NCBI RefSeq assembly: GCF_046127645.1
Contig: NZ_CP175919.1
Strand: one strand, 5' to 3'
Origin: Clostridium_F caseinilyticum
GTDB lineage: Bacteria > Bacillota > Clostridia > Clostridiales > Clostridiaceae
Length of the DNA: 64,000 bases
Shown here: positions 37,601 to 46,191 of the stretch, one piece after another
Layout of the letters: the number at the start of each line of letters is the position of its first letter
How positions within the stretch are numbered: the first letter of the stretch is position 1
Notes under the pieces: generated by a model
What the model was told of the DNA's origin: nothing
Database searches by the model: none
The model's input: only the letters and a program-made list of their open reading frames with translations
Position numbers and translations under genes: made by a program

Positions 37601-38708
37601 AGTAGTAGGAATAGATCAAGGTATGATTAATAATTTTATTGAAAAATATCTCGATGATATACCTCATAATCAGTGGTTTGATTTACAGACAAGCTTATAT
37701 GATACAGCTCTTAGAACATTTAAAGATAGAATAATGCTTAAGGAGCATTTTAGATCTGTACCGGAAATAGTACAGTTTAGTAATAAGCTTTGTTATAGAG
37801 ATTTAATAGTGCCCCTTAGATACCCTAAGATAAGAGAGGCGTTTAATTCACCTATTAGGTGCATAAAAGTTGAAAATGGATATAGAGAAAAAACTAAGCC
37901 AATAAATATTAATGAAGGAGAAGCGTTGGTAAATAAGATATTAGAATGTTGTAGGGATACTAAATATAATGGAATGACAATGGGAGTTATATCTTTATTG
38001 GGGGATGCTCAAAGTGAGTTTATAGAAACCTTATTAAAGAATAATCTAAGTAAAGAAGAAATAAAGAGAAGAAAATTAGTTTGTGGAGATGCATATTCTT
38101 TTCAAGGCGACGAAAGAGATGTAATGTTTTTATCTATGGTAGTTGCAGATAATATGAAATATACTGCATTAACAAAAGAAACTGATATAAAAAGGTTTAA
38201 TGTAGCAATGAGCAGGGCTAGAAATCAAATATTCCTTTTTTATTCTATAGATTATAAAAATATAAATAAAAATTGTGTAAGATATAAACTTATAGATTAC
38301 TGCTATAATTATAAAAATTATAAAAGTAAATTGCCAAATATAAATTATGTTATGCAAACTAAATTTCAAAAGGATATATATAATAATATTAAAAATTTAA
38401 AATGTGATATAAAATCAAATATTAAATTAGGGAAGTATATTATAGATTTTATATTAGAAGGAGAACATAGTAGAATAGCTATAATATGTGATGATGGTAA
38501 TTTGTATGAAAATAATAATGTAGAAAAAGTTTTAGATTTAGAAATGGATTTAACTAGATTAGGGTGGGTTTTTTATAAAATAAGAGGAAGCAAATTTTAT
38601 AGAGATCCAGAAAGAGAGATTGAAAAACTTAATAAGTTCTTAATGGAAACTGGATTATATAAAAATGATTCTAAAGAAATATTAAAAAATAATCTGCAAG
38701 TAGTTTAA
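34662..38708 (+). CDS. Large SF1 helicase with degenerate C-terminal nuclease domain
   Basis: A 1348-residue protein. Residues 1-260 are an N-terminal region I do not recognise. The SF1 (AAA_11/AAA_12-type) helicase follows with Walker A GPPGTGKSHT (285-294), Walker B VVIFDESSQS (about 943-952), GDDKQISPE, FQGDERDV (about 1146) and VAMSRARNQ (about 1180). A long, largely helical insert of about 600 residues separates the first two motifs. The last 100 residues align with the MTES_1575/DUF559 PD-(D/E)xK-like nuclease (YIIDFILEG, LGWVFYKIRGSKFYRDPEREIEKL). The usual ECD is IICD here (Ile1275). GGAGGTG precedes the ATG. Related proteins occur in defence loci; function here is unknown. Confidence 0.85.
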   Translation: MKCSEKIKNIFYYLLRIKKMNKCSSNVRTYEALYTKKDILKNSYCNVNKDKDDNITIKISKKAGKIYDKIYKQYLDGENEVILGQAILALRTNKDIMHPIITSKVQVDFMDKENMLSLKIPNKIKLEMEICDFLSKSLFKKIMKGKNSWEKEKIDIMNYNNIKNKIQLLLNDDSEIVFKDVEDLNDIQLTEEPTIYNCPILIIRKKDNSLWNKEVESMVEQIENGYDIPKTIEALVEEKEIEKDYSNKNQWKECKEDILFPLEANEEQISIAKKICENEAILVQGPPGTGKSHTITNLICHFLAHGKKVLVTSETSRALRVLINKMPEDIKPLCINLLDDNNGEYELEQCIKNICDNLCENPSEIIDDIYILNNERDKCKKNQEILYNKLKEIEFMENKKIHFGGNYYKLVHIGSWLNENQYKYDWIKDNIRYEDIKPVNEEQFNKLIKVLKNNGKEYIDNINESIFICNKIPSYKEVENKLDRMIYLESNLSFYKNKIKGWYIPAECKCNYDILLDFLYNCVEKMKSITEEPILGKMFKLYYSSEVFRDSINNFLLNLNNSKEKLIKIRSNINQYSIEIKEINDIDIFIKDYEKVYSKVKGKKKIGKIFKAINSKYDYIFRNCYINGENIKNIEHLNIINDYVEERKIYNFLNRLLENIINNYIQEDFNYNIDNLISIENIINNLDIIMNWNREFRDKIIKLLGRIRIPININWYEINTYEYFIQCIESIKSINEYNDLKAFMEIIKKQVRNFESLNSMIKGIDKEDISYIKEAYIHIEKIMSMKSDMDEINYTYKKLEESCPKTLEFILDNYKKDYKFNNWENAWKWAQYNNLFKKLEKIDEKKLQEQLIEEKNKEKQIINQIISKKAWKNIILNINEEQKRSLFSWVQAVKRIGKGRGKFVLQYSNIAKEEMEKCKSIVPVWIMPLEKVIENIKPSKEQFDVVIFDESSQSNIFAISALMRAKKAIIVGDDKQISPEVVGIDQGMINNFIEKYLDDIPHNQWFDLQTSLYDTALRTFKDRIMLKEHFRSVPEIVQFSNKLCYRDLIVPLRYPKIREAFNSPIRCIKVENGYREKTKPININEGEALVNKILECCRDTKYNGMTMGVISLLGDAQSEFIETLLKNNLSKEEIKRRKLVCGDAYSFQGDERDVMFLSMVVADNMKYTALTKETDIKRFNVAMSRARNQIFLFYSIDYKNINKNCVRYKLIDYCYNYKNYKSKLPNINYVMQTKFQKDIYNNIKNLKCDIKSNIKLGKYIIDFILEGEHSRIAIICDDGNLYENNNVEKVLDLEMDLTRLGWVFYKIRGSKFYRDPEREIEKLNKFLMETGLYKNDSKEILKNNLQVV

Positions 38709-38784
38709 ATATATGCAATCTTTTTTCACCAATGCTATAATTTATACATAATATATGAATATAGCATTATTGGGAGAGGATTCT

Positions 38785-39852
38785 GTGTTATATGCATTAA
38801 TACTTGCAGGTGGAAAAGGAACAAGGCTATACCCATTATCACGATCAGAAAACCCAAAGCAGTTTTTAAAGATAATAAATAATAAAAGTTTTTTAAGAGC
38901 AACTGTAGATAGAATAAAACCATTAGTAAATAATGATAATATATATATAGTAACTAACGAGGAATATATGGAGAAAATATATGAAGAATTACCAGAAATA
39001 AAAAAAGAAAATATATTTGCAGAACCCTATAACAGAGAAACTGCTACCTGTATAGGTCTTTCTGCTGTAAAACTTTTAAAAAAGGATAAAGATGCATCCA
39101 TGATAGTGTTACCTTCGGATCATTATATAGAGGATGAGAAAGAATTTACTGATGTAATAAAGCAGGGTGTAGATATAGTAGAAAAAAGAAGAGGACTAGT
39201 AACTATAGGTATAAAGCCATTAAGACCAGAAACAGGATATGGATATATAAAAATGGGAGATAAGGTTAATAGACAAAGCTCTACTTATAAAGTAGAAAGA
39301 TTCTTAGAAAAGCCTAATTTAGAAATAGCAAGAGATTTAATATCAAGTGAAGAGTATCTATGGAATAGTGGAATGTTTATATGGAGAGCAGATGTCTATT
39401 TAAGAGAAATGGAAAAATATCTGCCTAAAATATATAAAAGTATGATGAGAATATATGCTAATATAGATACAGCTGAGGAAGAAAAAGTAATTAGAGAAGA
39501 ATATGAAATAATAGAAGGGATATCTGTAGATTTTGGTATTATGCAAAAGACCAGAAAAGCATATGTTATAAAGAGTAATTTTAAGTGGGATGATATGGGT
39601 AGTTTTACTGCACTTAGTAGATTCCTAAATAATTATAGAAATAATACTATATGTGGAAATAGCTATTTAAAAGAAAGTGAAAATTGTTCTGTAATTGCAA
39701 AGGATAAATTAGTGATAGGATTTGGAGTAAAAGACTTAGTTATAGTAGATGGTGGAGATGTATTGCTTATAATGGACAAATATAAAGATCAAGAAATTAA
39801 GCATTTAGTGCAAGAGTTAAAAGAAAACGAGAACTTAAAAAAATATATATAA
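38785..39852 (+). CDS. manC: Mannose-1-phosphate guanylyltransferase
   Basis: Makes GDP-mannose from mannose-1-phosphate and GTP for surface polysaccharide or glycoprotein synthesis. The 355-residue protein has the nucleotidyltransferase signature LILAGGKGTRLYPLSR, the PSDHYI block and FLEKPN. It lacks the C-terminal isomerase domain found in bifunctional ManC/GMP-PMI proteins. GTG 38785 is preferred because GGGAGAGGA lies 4 bases upstream; an ATG 30 bases earlier has no such box. A terminator follows. The symbol is by function. Confidence 0.88.
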   Translation: MLYALILAGGKGTRLYPLSRSENPKQFLKIINNKSFLRATVDRIKPLVNNDNIYIVTNEEYMEKIYEELPEIKKENIFAEPYNRETATCIGLSAVKLLKKDKDASMIVLPSDHYIEDEKEFTDVIKQGVDIVEKRRGLVTIGIKPLRPETGYGYIKMGDKVNRQSSTYKVERFLEKPNLEIARDLISSEEYLWNSGMFIWRADVYLREMEKYLPKIYKSMMRIYANIDTAEEEKVIREEYEIIEGISVDFGIMQKTRKAYVIKSNFKWDDMGSFTALSRFLNNYRNNTICGNSYLKESENCSVIAKDKLVIGFGVKDLVIVDGGDVLLIMDKYKDQEIKHLVQELKENENLKKYI

Positions 39853-39855
39853 AAA

Positions 39856-39898
39856 ATAGTATGGATATTGATTTTTTAATATCCATACTGTTTTTTTA
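39856..39898 (+). terminator. Intrinsic terminator
   Basis: A 12-bp stem AGTATGGATATT with its complement, followed by G and seven Ts. Confidence 0.9.
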
Positions 39899-40093
39899 TA
39901 TTTTCAAAAGACTATATAGTAATGTTGTGATTTTTTATTATATTTACTTAATTGATAACATTTTCAGCATAAAAATTATATATTAAATATCTGAATTAAT
40001 ATATAATTTTTATTAATTCAAATGATTAGATACAGTATATGTTAAAAAAATAATTAATATATGTTAAAATTAATTATATATTTAGACAATTAT

Positions 40094-40102
40094 TGTGGAT
40101 AA
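40094..40102 (-). other. Isolated perfect DnaA-box sequence upstream of larC
   Basis: TGTGGATAA is the reverse complement of TTATCCACA. The surrounding 39899-40155 gap is otherwise AT-rich and holds a TATATGTTAAAA direct repeat (near 40036 and 40060) but no gene. Confidence 0.35.
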
Positions 40103-40155
40103 TATAAGCTGATAGTATATTTTAAATAATAAATATAAAATAAGGAGAAAAAACT

Positions 40156-41451
40156 ATGAAAAAAATATTATATTATGACTGTTTTTCAGGAATAAGTGGA
40201 GATATGAATTTAGGCGCTTTAATAGACTTAGGTGTAGATAAAGACTATTTATTAAAAGAATTAGCTAAACTTAATATTAATGATGAATTTGAAATTAAAA
40301 TTAATAAAGATTCAAGAAAAGGTATATCAGGAACAAAAGTTGATGTTATATTAAAAAATTTATGTGAACATGAACACAACCATGACCATACACATAATCA
40401 GGAACATAGCCATGAGCACCAGTGTGAGCATAATCATGAGTATAGTCATGAACATGTACATAATCATGATCATCACCATCACCATAGAAATGTGATGAAT
40501 ATAAATGAAATAATAGATAATAGTGGATTAAATAATGATGTTAAAAAAGTTAGTAAAGAAATATTTTTAGAAGTAGCCAAGGCTGAAGGTAAAGTACATA
40601 ATAAATCTTTAGAAGAAGTTCATTTTCATGAAGTTGGGGCAACAGACTCTATAGTAGATATAGTTGGCGCTGCTATATGTTTAGATTATTTAAAAGTAGA
40701 TGAAGTGTTATGTTCAAAAGTTCAAGTGGGATCTGGATTTGTAAAATGCGCTCACGGAACAATGCCAGTTCCAGCTCCAGCTACAGCAGAAATATTAAAA
40801 GATATACCAATGGTATCTTCAGAGGAAATACCTTTTGAAGCCACTACTCCTACAGGAGCAGCAATAGTAGCTTCCACAGTATGTAATTTTACAGAAAACA
40901 AGAATTTTGATATTAAAAAAGTTGGTTATGGTATAGGGGGAAAAGATTTATCAGATATACCTAATGTATTAAGAGTTTTTATAGCAGAGTATAAAGATCA
41001 GGAAGAAAAGGATATTGAAAAAGAAGAAGCTATAATATTAGAATGCAATATAGATGATATGAATTCTGAAATTTATGAGTATGTGATTAATAAGTTGCTT
41101 TATGAGGGAGCATCAGATGCATATATTACACCAATAATAATGAAAAAAACTAGACCAGCTGTTAAATTAACAGTTTTATGTAAAAATAAATTAGAAAATG
41201 TCATGAAGGAAATTATGTTTAAAGAAACTACTACATTAGGAATAAGAAAATATTATGTAGAAAAATCTATGCTAAAGAGAAAAATAGAAAAAGTAAAAAC
41301 CATATATGGAGAAGTTTCTATAAAAAAATCTTATTTAAAAGGTAATATATTAAATAGCAAACCAGAATATGAGGATTGCAAAAAAATTGCACTGGAAAAC
41401 CACATATCTATAAAAGATGTTTATGAGGAAGTTAATAAATATAAGGAGTAA
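40156..41451 (+). CDS. larC: Nickel-pincer cofactor biosynthesis protein LarC
   Basis: Nickel insertase that uses CTP to load nickel into the pyridinium dithiocarboxylate pincer cofactor of lactate racemase. The 431-residue product begins YYDCFSGISGDMNLGAL and has EEVHFHEVGATDSIVDIVG and EATTPTGAAI. A histidine tract (residues 72-110, 19 His in 39 residues) replaces the short His-rich loop and probably buffers nickel. In Lactobacillus plantarum LarC is made by programmed frameshifting of larC1 and larC2; here it is a single open frame. larE and larB follow. Confidence 0.95.
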   Translation: MKKILYYDCFSGISGDMNLGALIDLGVDKDYLLKELAKLNINDEFEIKINKDSRKGISGTKVDVILKNLCEHEHNHDHTHNQEHSHEHQCEHNHEYSHEHVHNHDHHHHHRNVMNINEIIDNSGLNNDVKKVSKEIFLEVAKAEGKVHNKSLEEVHFHEVGATDSIVDIVGAAICLDYLKVDEVLCSKVQVGSGFVKCAHGTMPVPAPATAEILKDIPMVSSEEIPFEATTPTGAAIVASTVCNFTENKNFDIKKVGYGIGGKDLSDIPNVLRVFIAEYKDQEEKDIEKEEAIILECNIDDMNSEIYEYVINKLLYEGASDAYITPIIMKKTRPAVKLTVLCKNKLENVMKEIMFKETTTLGIRKYYVEKSMLKRKIEKVKTIYGEVSIKKSYLKGNILNSKPEYEDCKKIALENHISIKDVYEEVNKYKE

Positions 41452-41455
41452 TATT

Positions 41456-42262
41456 ATGGATGTAAATAATAAGTATAATAATCTTATTAACTATTTAAGG
41501 GGGTTACAGAGTGTAGCAGTAGCTTTTTCTGGTGGAGTTGATAGTACATTATTATTAAAGGCAGCAAAAGACGCTTTAGGAGATAAGGCTATTTCTATTA
41601 CTGTAGTAGCATCTTATATACCAAAGTGGGAAATAAAAGAGGCTAAAGAATTAGCAGATGATATAGGAATAAAATCATATTTTATAGAAGTACCAATGTT
41701 TGAAGAAATAAGATTTAATCCAGAAGATAGATGTTATAAATGTAAAAAGAGTGTTTTTAATAAAATAAAAGATTTAGCGAAAGAACAGGGAATTAAATAT
41801 ATAGTAGATGGAACTAATGCAGACGATACTAAAGACTATAGACCAGGTATGAAAGCTTTAAAAGAATTAGAAGTAAAGAGTCCTCTTCTAGAAAATTTTA
41901 TTAATAAAGAAGAAATAAGAATTTTGTCTAAAGAGTTAAAGCTAGATACTTGGAATAAACCTGCGTATGCATGTCTTTTATCTAGAATCCCTTATAATCA
42001 AGAGATAAAAAAAGAAGATTTAATTAGAATAGAAAAAGCAGAAGTATATATGATGAAATTAGGTTTTAGAGCAGTAAGAGTAAGAAGTCATGGAGATTTA
42101 GCTAGAATAGAAGTTCCTGAAAATGTAAGAGTAAAGTTGTTTAATGAGTCGATTTTAGATAAAATATCAAAAGAATTTAAAAAATTAGGATTTAAATATG
42201 TTACTGTTGATATAGAAGGGTATAAAATGGGAAGCTTAAATGCTGAAATAAATATAAAATAG
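41456..42262 (+). CDS. larE: Sulfur-transfer protein LarE
   Basis: An ATP-dependent sulfurtransferase (PP-loop) that converts the carboxylates of the pincer precursor to thiocarboxylates. The 268-residue protein has the PP-loop motif SGGVDSTLLL and, in the PP-loop/LarE family region, CYKCKKSVF and YACLLSRIPY, giving a possible cluster of cysteines. It begins 4 bases after larC with AAGGAG 7 bases ahead of the ATG. Confidence 0.95.
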   Translation: MDVNNKYNNLINYLRGLQSVAVAFSGGVDSTLLLKAAKDALGDKAISITVVASYIPKWEIKEAKELADDIGIKSYFIEVPMFEEIRFNPEDRCYKCKKSVFNKIKDLAKEQGIKYIVDGTNADDTKDYRPGMKALKELEVKSPLLENFINKEEIRILSKELKLDTWNKPAYACLLSRIPYNQEIKKEDLIRIEKAEVYMMKLGFRAVRVRSHGDLARIEVPENVRVKLFNESILDKISKEFKKLGFKYVTVDIEGYKMGSLNAEINIK

Positions 42263-42281
42263 CTTTAAGAGGGGTAATAAA

Positions 42282-43028
42282 ATGAATACAGAAGATATTA
42301 AAAAATTATTATTAGATATTAAAAGTGATAAAATTTCATTAGAAGATGGAGTGAATATATTACAAGATCTTCCTTTTAAGGATTTAGGATATGCTAAAAT
42401 AGATAATCATAGAGAAATAAGGGTGGGATATCCGGAAGTTATATATTGTGCTGGAAAAACTGTAGAGCAAATAAAAGGTATAATAGAATTTATGCTTACC
42501 AAAGAAAATAATATATTAGGTACAAGGGCTACAAAAGAAGCTTACGAAGAAGTTAAAAAGATATGTCCAGATGCAGAATATAATGAATTAGCTAGAACTA
42601 TAGTTATTAAAAAAAGAGAATTGAAATCTAAGGGTGGATACATAGCTGTGGTTACAGCTGGAACTTCTGATATACCTGTTTCTGAGGAGGCAGCAGTTAC
42701 AGCAGAAATATTTGGAAATAAAGTTGAAAGAATTTATGATGTAGGTGTAGCTGGGATTCATAGATTATTTGATAAATTAGAATTAATAAGAGATGCTAGA
42801 GTTGTTGTTGTTGCGGCAGGAATGGAAGGGGCATTGGCTAGCGTTGTAGGGGGCTTAGTGGATAAACCTGTAATTGCAGTACCAACAAGTATAGGATATG
42901 GAGCTAATTTTCATGGTCTCTCTGCATTATTATCTATGTTAAATAGTTGTGCAAGTGGTGTAAGTGTTGTTAATATTGATAATGGTTTTGGAGCAGGATA
43001 TTTGGCTAGTATGATAAATAATTTGTAA
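42282..43028 (+). CDS. larB: Nicotinate-adenine dinucleotide carboxylase LarB
   Basis: Carboxylates and hydrolyses nicotinic acid adenine dinucleotide as the first step of the nickel-pincer pathway. The 248-residue protein has an AIR-carboxylase-like (PurE) C-terminal domain with VVTAGTSDIPVSEEAAVTAE and PTSIGYGANFHGLSALLSMLNSC. It is third in the larC-larE-larB operon; a terminator follows. The enzyme that would use the cofactor, LarA, is not in this window. Confidence 0.94.
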   Translation: MNTEDIKKLLLDIKSDKISLEDGVNILQDLPFKDLGYAKIDNHREIRVGYPEVIYCAGKTVEQIKGIIEFMLTKENNILGTRATKEAYEEVKKICPDAEYNELARTIVIKKRELKSKGGYIAVVTAGTSDIPVSEEAAVTAEIFGNKVERIYDVGVAGIHRLFDKLELIRDARVVVVAAGMEGALASVVGGLVDKPVIAVPTSIGYGANFHGLSALLSMLNSCASGVSVVNIDNGFGAGYLASMINNL

Positions 43029-43041
43029 AAGTTATCATCAA

Positions 43042-43078
43042 GTAATCTAGTGACTTTAAGTCACTAGGTTATTTTTTT
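43042..43078 (+). terminator. Terminator of the lar operon
   Basis: AATCTAGTGACTT and AAGTCACTAGGTT form a 13-bp stem with one G-U pair, followed by ATTTTTTT. Confidence 0.88.
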
Positions 43079-43149
43079 GGGGAATAATGAATACTATAAT
43101 ATTGGATAAAACGACTTTGTGAATACTTTGTAAAACATAAAATCAGATT

Positions 43150-43178
43150 ATTGACAATTAGTCAATTGGTAATATAAT
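43150..43178 (+). promoter_or_regulatory. Promoter with palindromic operator before the radical SAM gene
   Basis: TTGACA (43151-43156), 16 bases, TATAAT (43173-43178). The -35 is embedded in a palindrome ATTGAC-AATTA-GTCAAT (43150-43166), a likely repressor site. Confidence 0.65.
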
Positions 43179-43254
43179 GAGTATAAGTAATCATAGTTCG
43201 TTATAGACTATAATTAATAAAAAATAATTTTATTTTATCGGGAGGGAGCTCAAT

Positions 43255-44637
43255 ATGAAAGTCATAAAATTACTAGAAAAATCTGCTAAGGATAAGATGG
43301 TAAAGACGGCAGCAGGTTTACTTACTACAAACCCCGAAAAAAATGTAGACAGATTATTTACATTAATAGAAAAGACTATAGCTAAAGATGAAGATAATTT
43401 AAAAAGGTTAAAGGTTGTAGAAGACGAATATTATAATAATCCATCAACTCATGAATTTGTACAAAATCTATTTAAAACTACAGATAAGAATTGCATGCAA
43501 AAGTTTTTTACAAACTTTTTTGCAAATGCTGTTTGGTATGGCATGCCAAAGAGAGAGAAACTTTTTAAAGAAGAGGATATAAAAACGCCTTTCGTAATAT
43601 TGATAAGCCCGTCTATGAGATGCAATTTGAGATGCACAGGTTGTTATGCTGCAAATTATAGTAAGGAAGATGATATACCCTATGAAGAAGTAGATAGAAT
43701 AATTAAAGAAGCTAGAGATATTGGAATATACTATTTTATAGTCTTAGGTGGAGAGCCGTTTTTTAATGAATATATGTTAGATATTTATGAAAAATACAAT
43801 GATTGTATTTTTACTCCTTTTACAAATGGAACTTTATTTGATGAAGAATTAGCAGACAGAGTTCAAAAATTGGGAAATATAATACCAATGTTTTCATTAG
43901 AAGGATTTGAAAAAGAAACAGATGCAAGAAGAGGAAAAGGTGTATTTAAAAAAGTTATGCATGGAATGGATCTATTAAAAGAAAGAGGAGTTTTGTTTGG
44001 AGTTTCTACGGCAACAGGTAGAAATAATATAGATACGGTAATATCGGATGAATTTATTAATATGTTAATAGAAAAGGGCGCTAAAATGAGCTGGTATTTT
44101 ATATTTATGCCAGTAGGCGAAGATCCGGATTTTAATTTAATGTTGACACCAGAACAAAGAATATATCTAGGGAAAAAAGTTAGAGAAATTAGGAATGATA
44201 AACCATATTTTGCTATAGATTTCTTTAATGATGCTCCATATGTTGGTGGATGCATAGCTGGAAAATATTATTGTCATATAAATTCCCATGAAGATGTAGA
44301 GCCATGTATATTTGCTCATTTTGCTACAGACAATTTAAAAAATAAAAAATTAATAGAGGTATTTAAAGGGCCTTTCTTTAAGGAATTACGTAATAGACAG
44401 CCATATAATGATAACTTGCTAAAACCATGCATGATGATAGATAATCCTAAGGTTATAAGAGAAATTGCAAGTAAAACTGGAGCAAAACCAACAGATAAGG
44501 GAGCAGAAATGATGCTTCATGATGAAGTATTTAAAAGTAAGCTAGATAAATTAGCAAAAGATTTTGATCCTTTAGCAGAAAAAGCTTGGAAAGAAGATTT
44601 TCATGAAAAAGGAAATTACGAAATGTCAAAAGGTTAA
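43255..44637 (+). CDS. Radical SAM protein of unknown function
   Basis: A 460-residue radical SAM enzyme. A helical N-terminal extension of about 110 residues precedes the [4Fe-4S] motif CNLRCTGC (Cys123, 127, 130). GGEPFF (SAM binding) follows. The C-terminal part has GCIAGKYYCHINSHEDVEPC, a SPASM-like set of cysteines that could hold an auxiliary cluster. GGGAGGGA precedes the ATG. No RiPP precursor or partner gene is adjacent, so the substrate is open. A palindrome over its -35 suggests a dedicated regulator. Confidence 0.85.
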   Translation: MKVIKLLEKSAKDKMVKTAAGLLTTNPEKNVDRLFTLIEKTIAKDEDNLKRLKVVEDEYYNNPSTHEFVQNLFKTTDKNCMQKFFTNFFANAVWYGMPKREKLFKEEDIKTPFVILISPSMRCNLRCTGCYAANYSKEDDIPYEEVDRIIKEARDIGIYYFIVLGGEPFFNEYMLDIYEKYNDCIFTPFTNGTLFDEELADRVQKLGNIIPMFSLEGFEKETDARRGKGVFKKVMHGMDLLKERGVLFGVSTATGRNNIDTVISDEFINMLIEKGAKMSWYFIFMPVGEDPDFNLMLTPEQRIYLGKKVREIRNDKPYFAIDFFNDAPYVGGCIAGKYYCHINSHEDVEPCIFAHFATDNLKNKKLIEVFKGPFFKELRNRQPYNDNLLKPCMMIDNPKVIREIASKTGAKPTDKGAEMMLHDEVFKSKLDKLAKDFDPLAEKAWKEDFHEKGNYEMSKG

Positions 44638-44665
44638 ATAAATGGAAATTAGTTTTATATAAGTT

Positions 44666-44698
44666 AGGTATTTCATTTTAATGGGATACCTTTTTATT
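44666..44698 (+). terminator. Weak terminator after the radical SAM gene
   Basis: AGGTATTT faces GGGATACCT (with G-U pairs), followed by TTTTTATTTA. Confidence 0.5.
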
Positions 44699-44826
44699 TA
44701 TTTTATAGGTATCTACAAAATATTTTAAATTAATCCTCATTAAGTTGAACATAATTATATTATAATATATTATAGTTATAGTATACATGTTAAAGATATT
44801 AATATAAACCTTTAAGGAGGTTAATA

Positions 44827-46101
44827 ATGAAGAAAAAGAAACTTATTTACATAGGTATTATCTTAATATTAATAATAGCTACTATATTAGTTATCTTAAG
44901 TAGACAAAACGATACTAAAAATTTTACAAAAGATAAATTAGTTGTATGGGGAGATGTTAAACTTAATCAAGCTATGAACGAAGGAGTTAAAGCCTTTAAA
45001 GAAAAATATCCTAATGTAGAAGTAGAATTTTATAATAAAAATAAGGAAAATATGATAGATGAATTTTCCAAAATAAAAGATAAAAATTCTTATCCTAATA
45101 TAATATGTTTAGAGGATAAAGATACAAAGGAATTTGGAGAGAGATACTATAAAGATATAATTCTATTAAATGATCTTATGAAAAACACTATAAAGGATTT
45201 CGTCCCTTGTAAAAGGGATATAGTTAAACTATATGATAACTTTATTGCAGCTCCTTACACAGTAGAGCCTGTAGCTTTATATTATAGAAAAGATTTATTA
45301 GAAAAGTATAATATAAATAGTGAAGATATAAAAACTTGGGATGATTTTATAAAAGTTGGTGAAGAAATATATAAAAAAAGTAATGGAAAAGTAAAAATGA
45401 TATCATTTAATAAAAAAGACAATAGTATGCTTGAAGTTTTATTAAATGAAAAAGGAATTTACTATTTTGATAAAGATAGTAATTTACAAATAGATCAATC
45501 TAATTATATAGATGCTTTTAATATTTTAAAGAGAATAGAGCTTGCTAATATTGGTTTTAATAATAAAGGAGACTTTAAATCCTTTGTTAATAATACTAAT
45601 GCAGTATGCATTCCATATAATTCTGAGTTAGCTAATTATTTGGTGAAAGAAAGAAAAAAAGAAAGTGGGAAATGGAAAATAATGAAATTACCTTCTTTTG
45701 AAATAGGGGGTAAGAACTCTGCAATTGCAGGAGGAACATCTATTGTGGCAATAAAATCTTGCAAGGAATCTAAAGATAAGTTATCAATGGAATTGGTAAG
45801 AAATATAACATTAAATAAGCAAAGTTTAAATAAGGGATTTTTAAATTACGGTCAATTTCCATCTTATAAACCAACTTATGAGTATACTAAATTTTTTCAA
45901 AATGTAAACTATTTTAATGATGAAAAGATTTGGAGAATTTTTGTTGATATAGCATCCAAAGCTCCGAATATAAATTATACTCAAAATTACAATTATGTGA
46001 AAAAAGTTATGATAGATTTTAAAAAGGATTTACTAAATAGTAAGGATTTACAAAAGGATTTGAGCGGTATAAAAGTTTTTATTAATAGTATAACAAAATA
46101 A
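44827..46101 (+). CDS. Extracellular solute-binding protein (family 1) without transporter genes
   Basis: A 424-residue sugar-type ABC solute-binding protein. It has an N-terminal hydrophobic anchor (about 5-25) but no lipobox cysteine, so it is held by an uncleaved helix or secreted. The binding-protein pattern is present (LVVWGDVKLNQAMNEGVKAF; YPNIICLEDK; AAPYTVEPVALYYRKDLLEKY). AAGGAGG precedes the ATG. No permease or ATPase genes are adjacent, so it may serve a distant transporter or act as a sensor. Confidence 0.85.
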   Translation: MKKKKLIYIGIILILIIATILVILSRQNDTKNFTKDKLVVWGDVKLNQAMNEGVKAFKEKYPNVEVEFYNKNKENMIDEFSKIKDKNSYPNIICLEDKDTKEFGERYYKDIILLNDLMKNTIKDFVPCKRDIVKLYDNFIAAPYTVEPVALYYRKDLLEKYNINSEDIKTWDDFIKVGEEIYKKSNGKVKMISFNKKDNSMLEVLLNEKGIYYFDKDSNLQIDQSNYIDAFNILKRIELANIGFNNKGDFKSFVNNTNAVCIPYNSELANYLVKERKKESGKWKIMKLPSFEIGGKNSAIAGGTSIVAIKSCKESKDKLSMELVRNITLNKQSLNKGFLNYGQFPSYKPTYEYTKFFQNVNYFNDEKIWRIFVDIASKAPNINYTQNYNYVKKVMIDFKKDLLNSKDLQKDLSGIKVFINSITK

Positions 46102-46152
46102 AAATGATAAATATAAAATATATGATTTTATTATTTATATTGAAAAATATTT

Positions 46153-46190
46153 AAGAGTCAGAATTTCATAAAAAATTTTGACTCTTTTTT
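46153..46190. terminator. Bidirectional terminator
   Basis: AAGAGTCAGAATTT faces AAATTTTGACTCTT with A-runs and T-runs outside. It lies between two convergent genes. Confidence 0.8.
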
Positions 46191-46191
46191 A

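Noticed and set aside
34662..39852. Defence island around the helicase
   Set aside because: The helicase is flanked by a LacI-type regulator and a mannose-1-phosphate guanylyltransferase; no methylase, toxin or integrase is adjacent.
40364..40488. Simple-sequence or CRISPR-like repeat in larC
   Set aside because: The CAT/CAC/GAA repetition encodes the His-rich tract of LarC in frame; it is not an array and has no spacers.
40156..41451. Programmed frameshift in larC
   Set aside because: Known for Lactobacillus larC1/larC2, but here one uninterrupted 431-codon frame covers the full protein.
43255..44637. RiPP biosynthesis cluster around the radical SAM gene
   Set aside because: No precursor-like short gene, peptidase or dedicated transporter lies within several kb.
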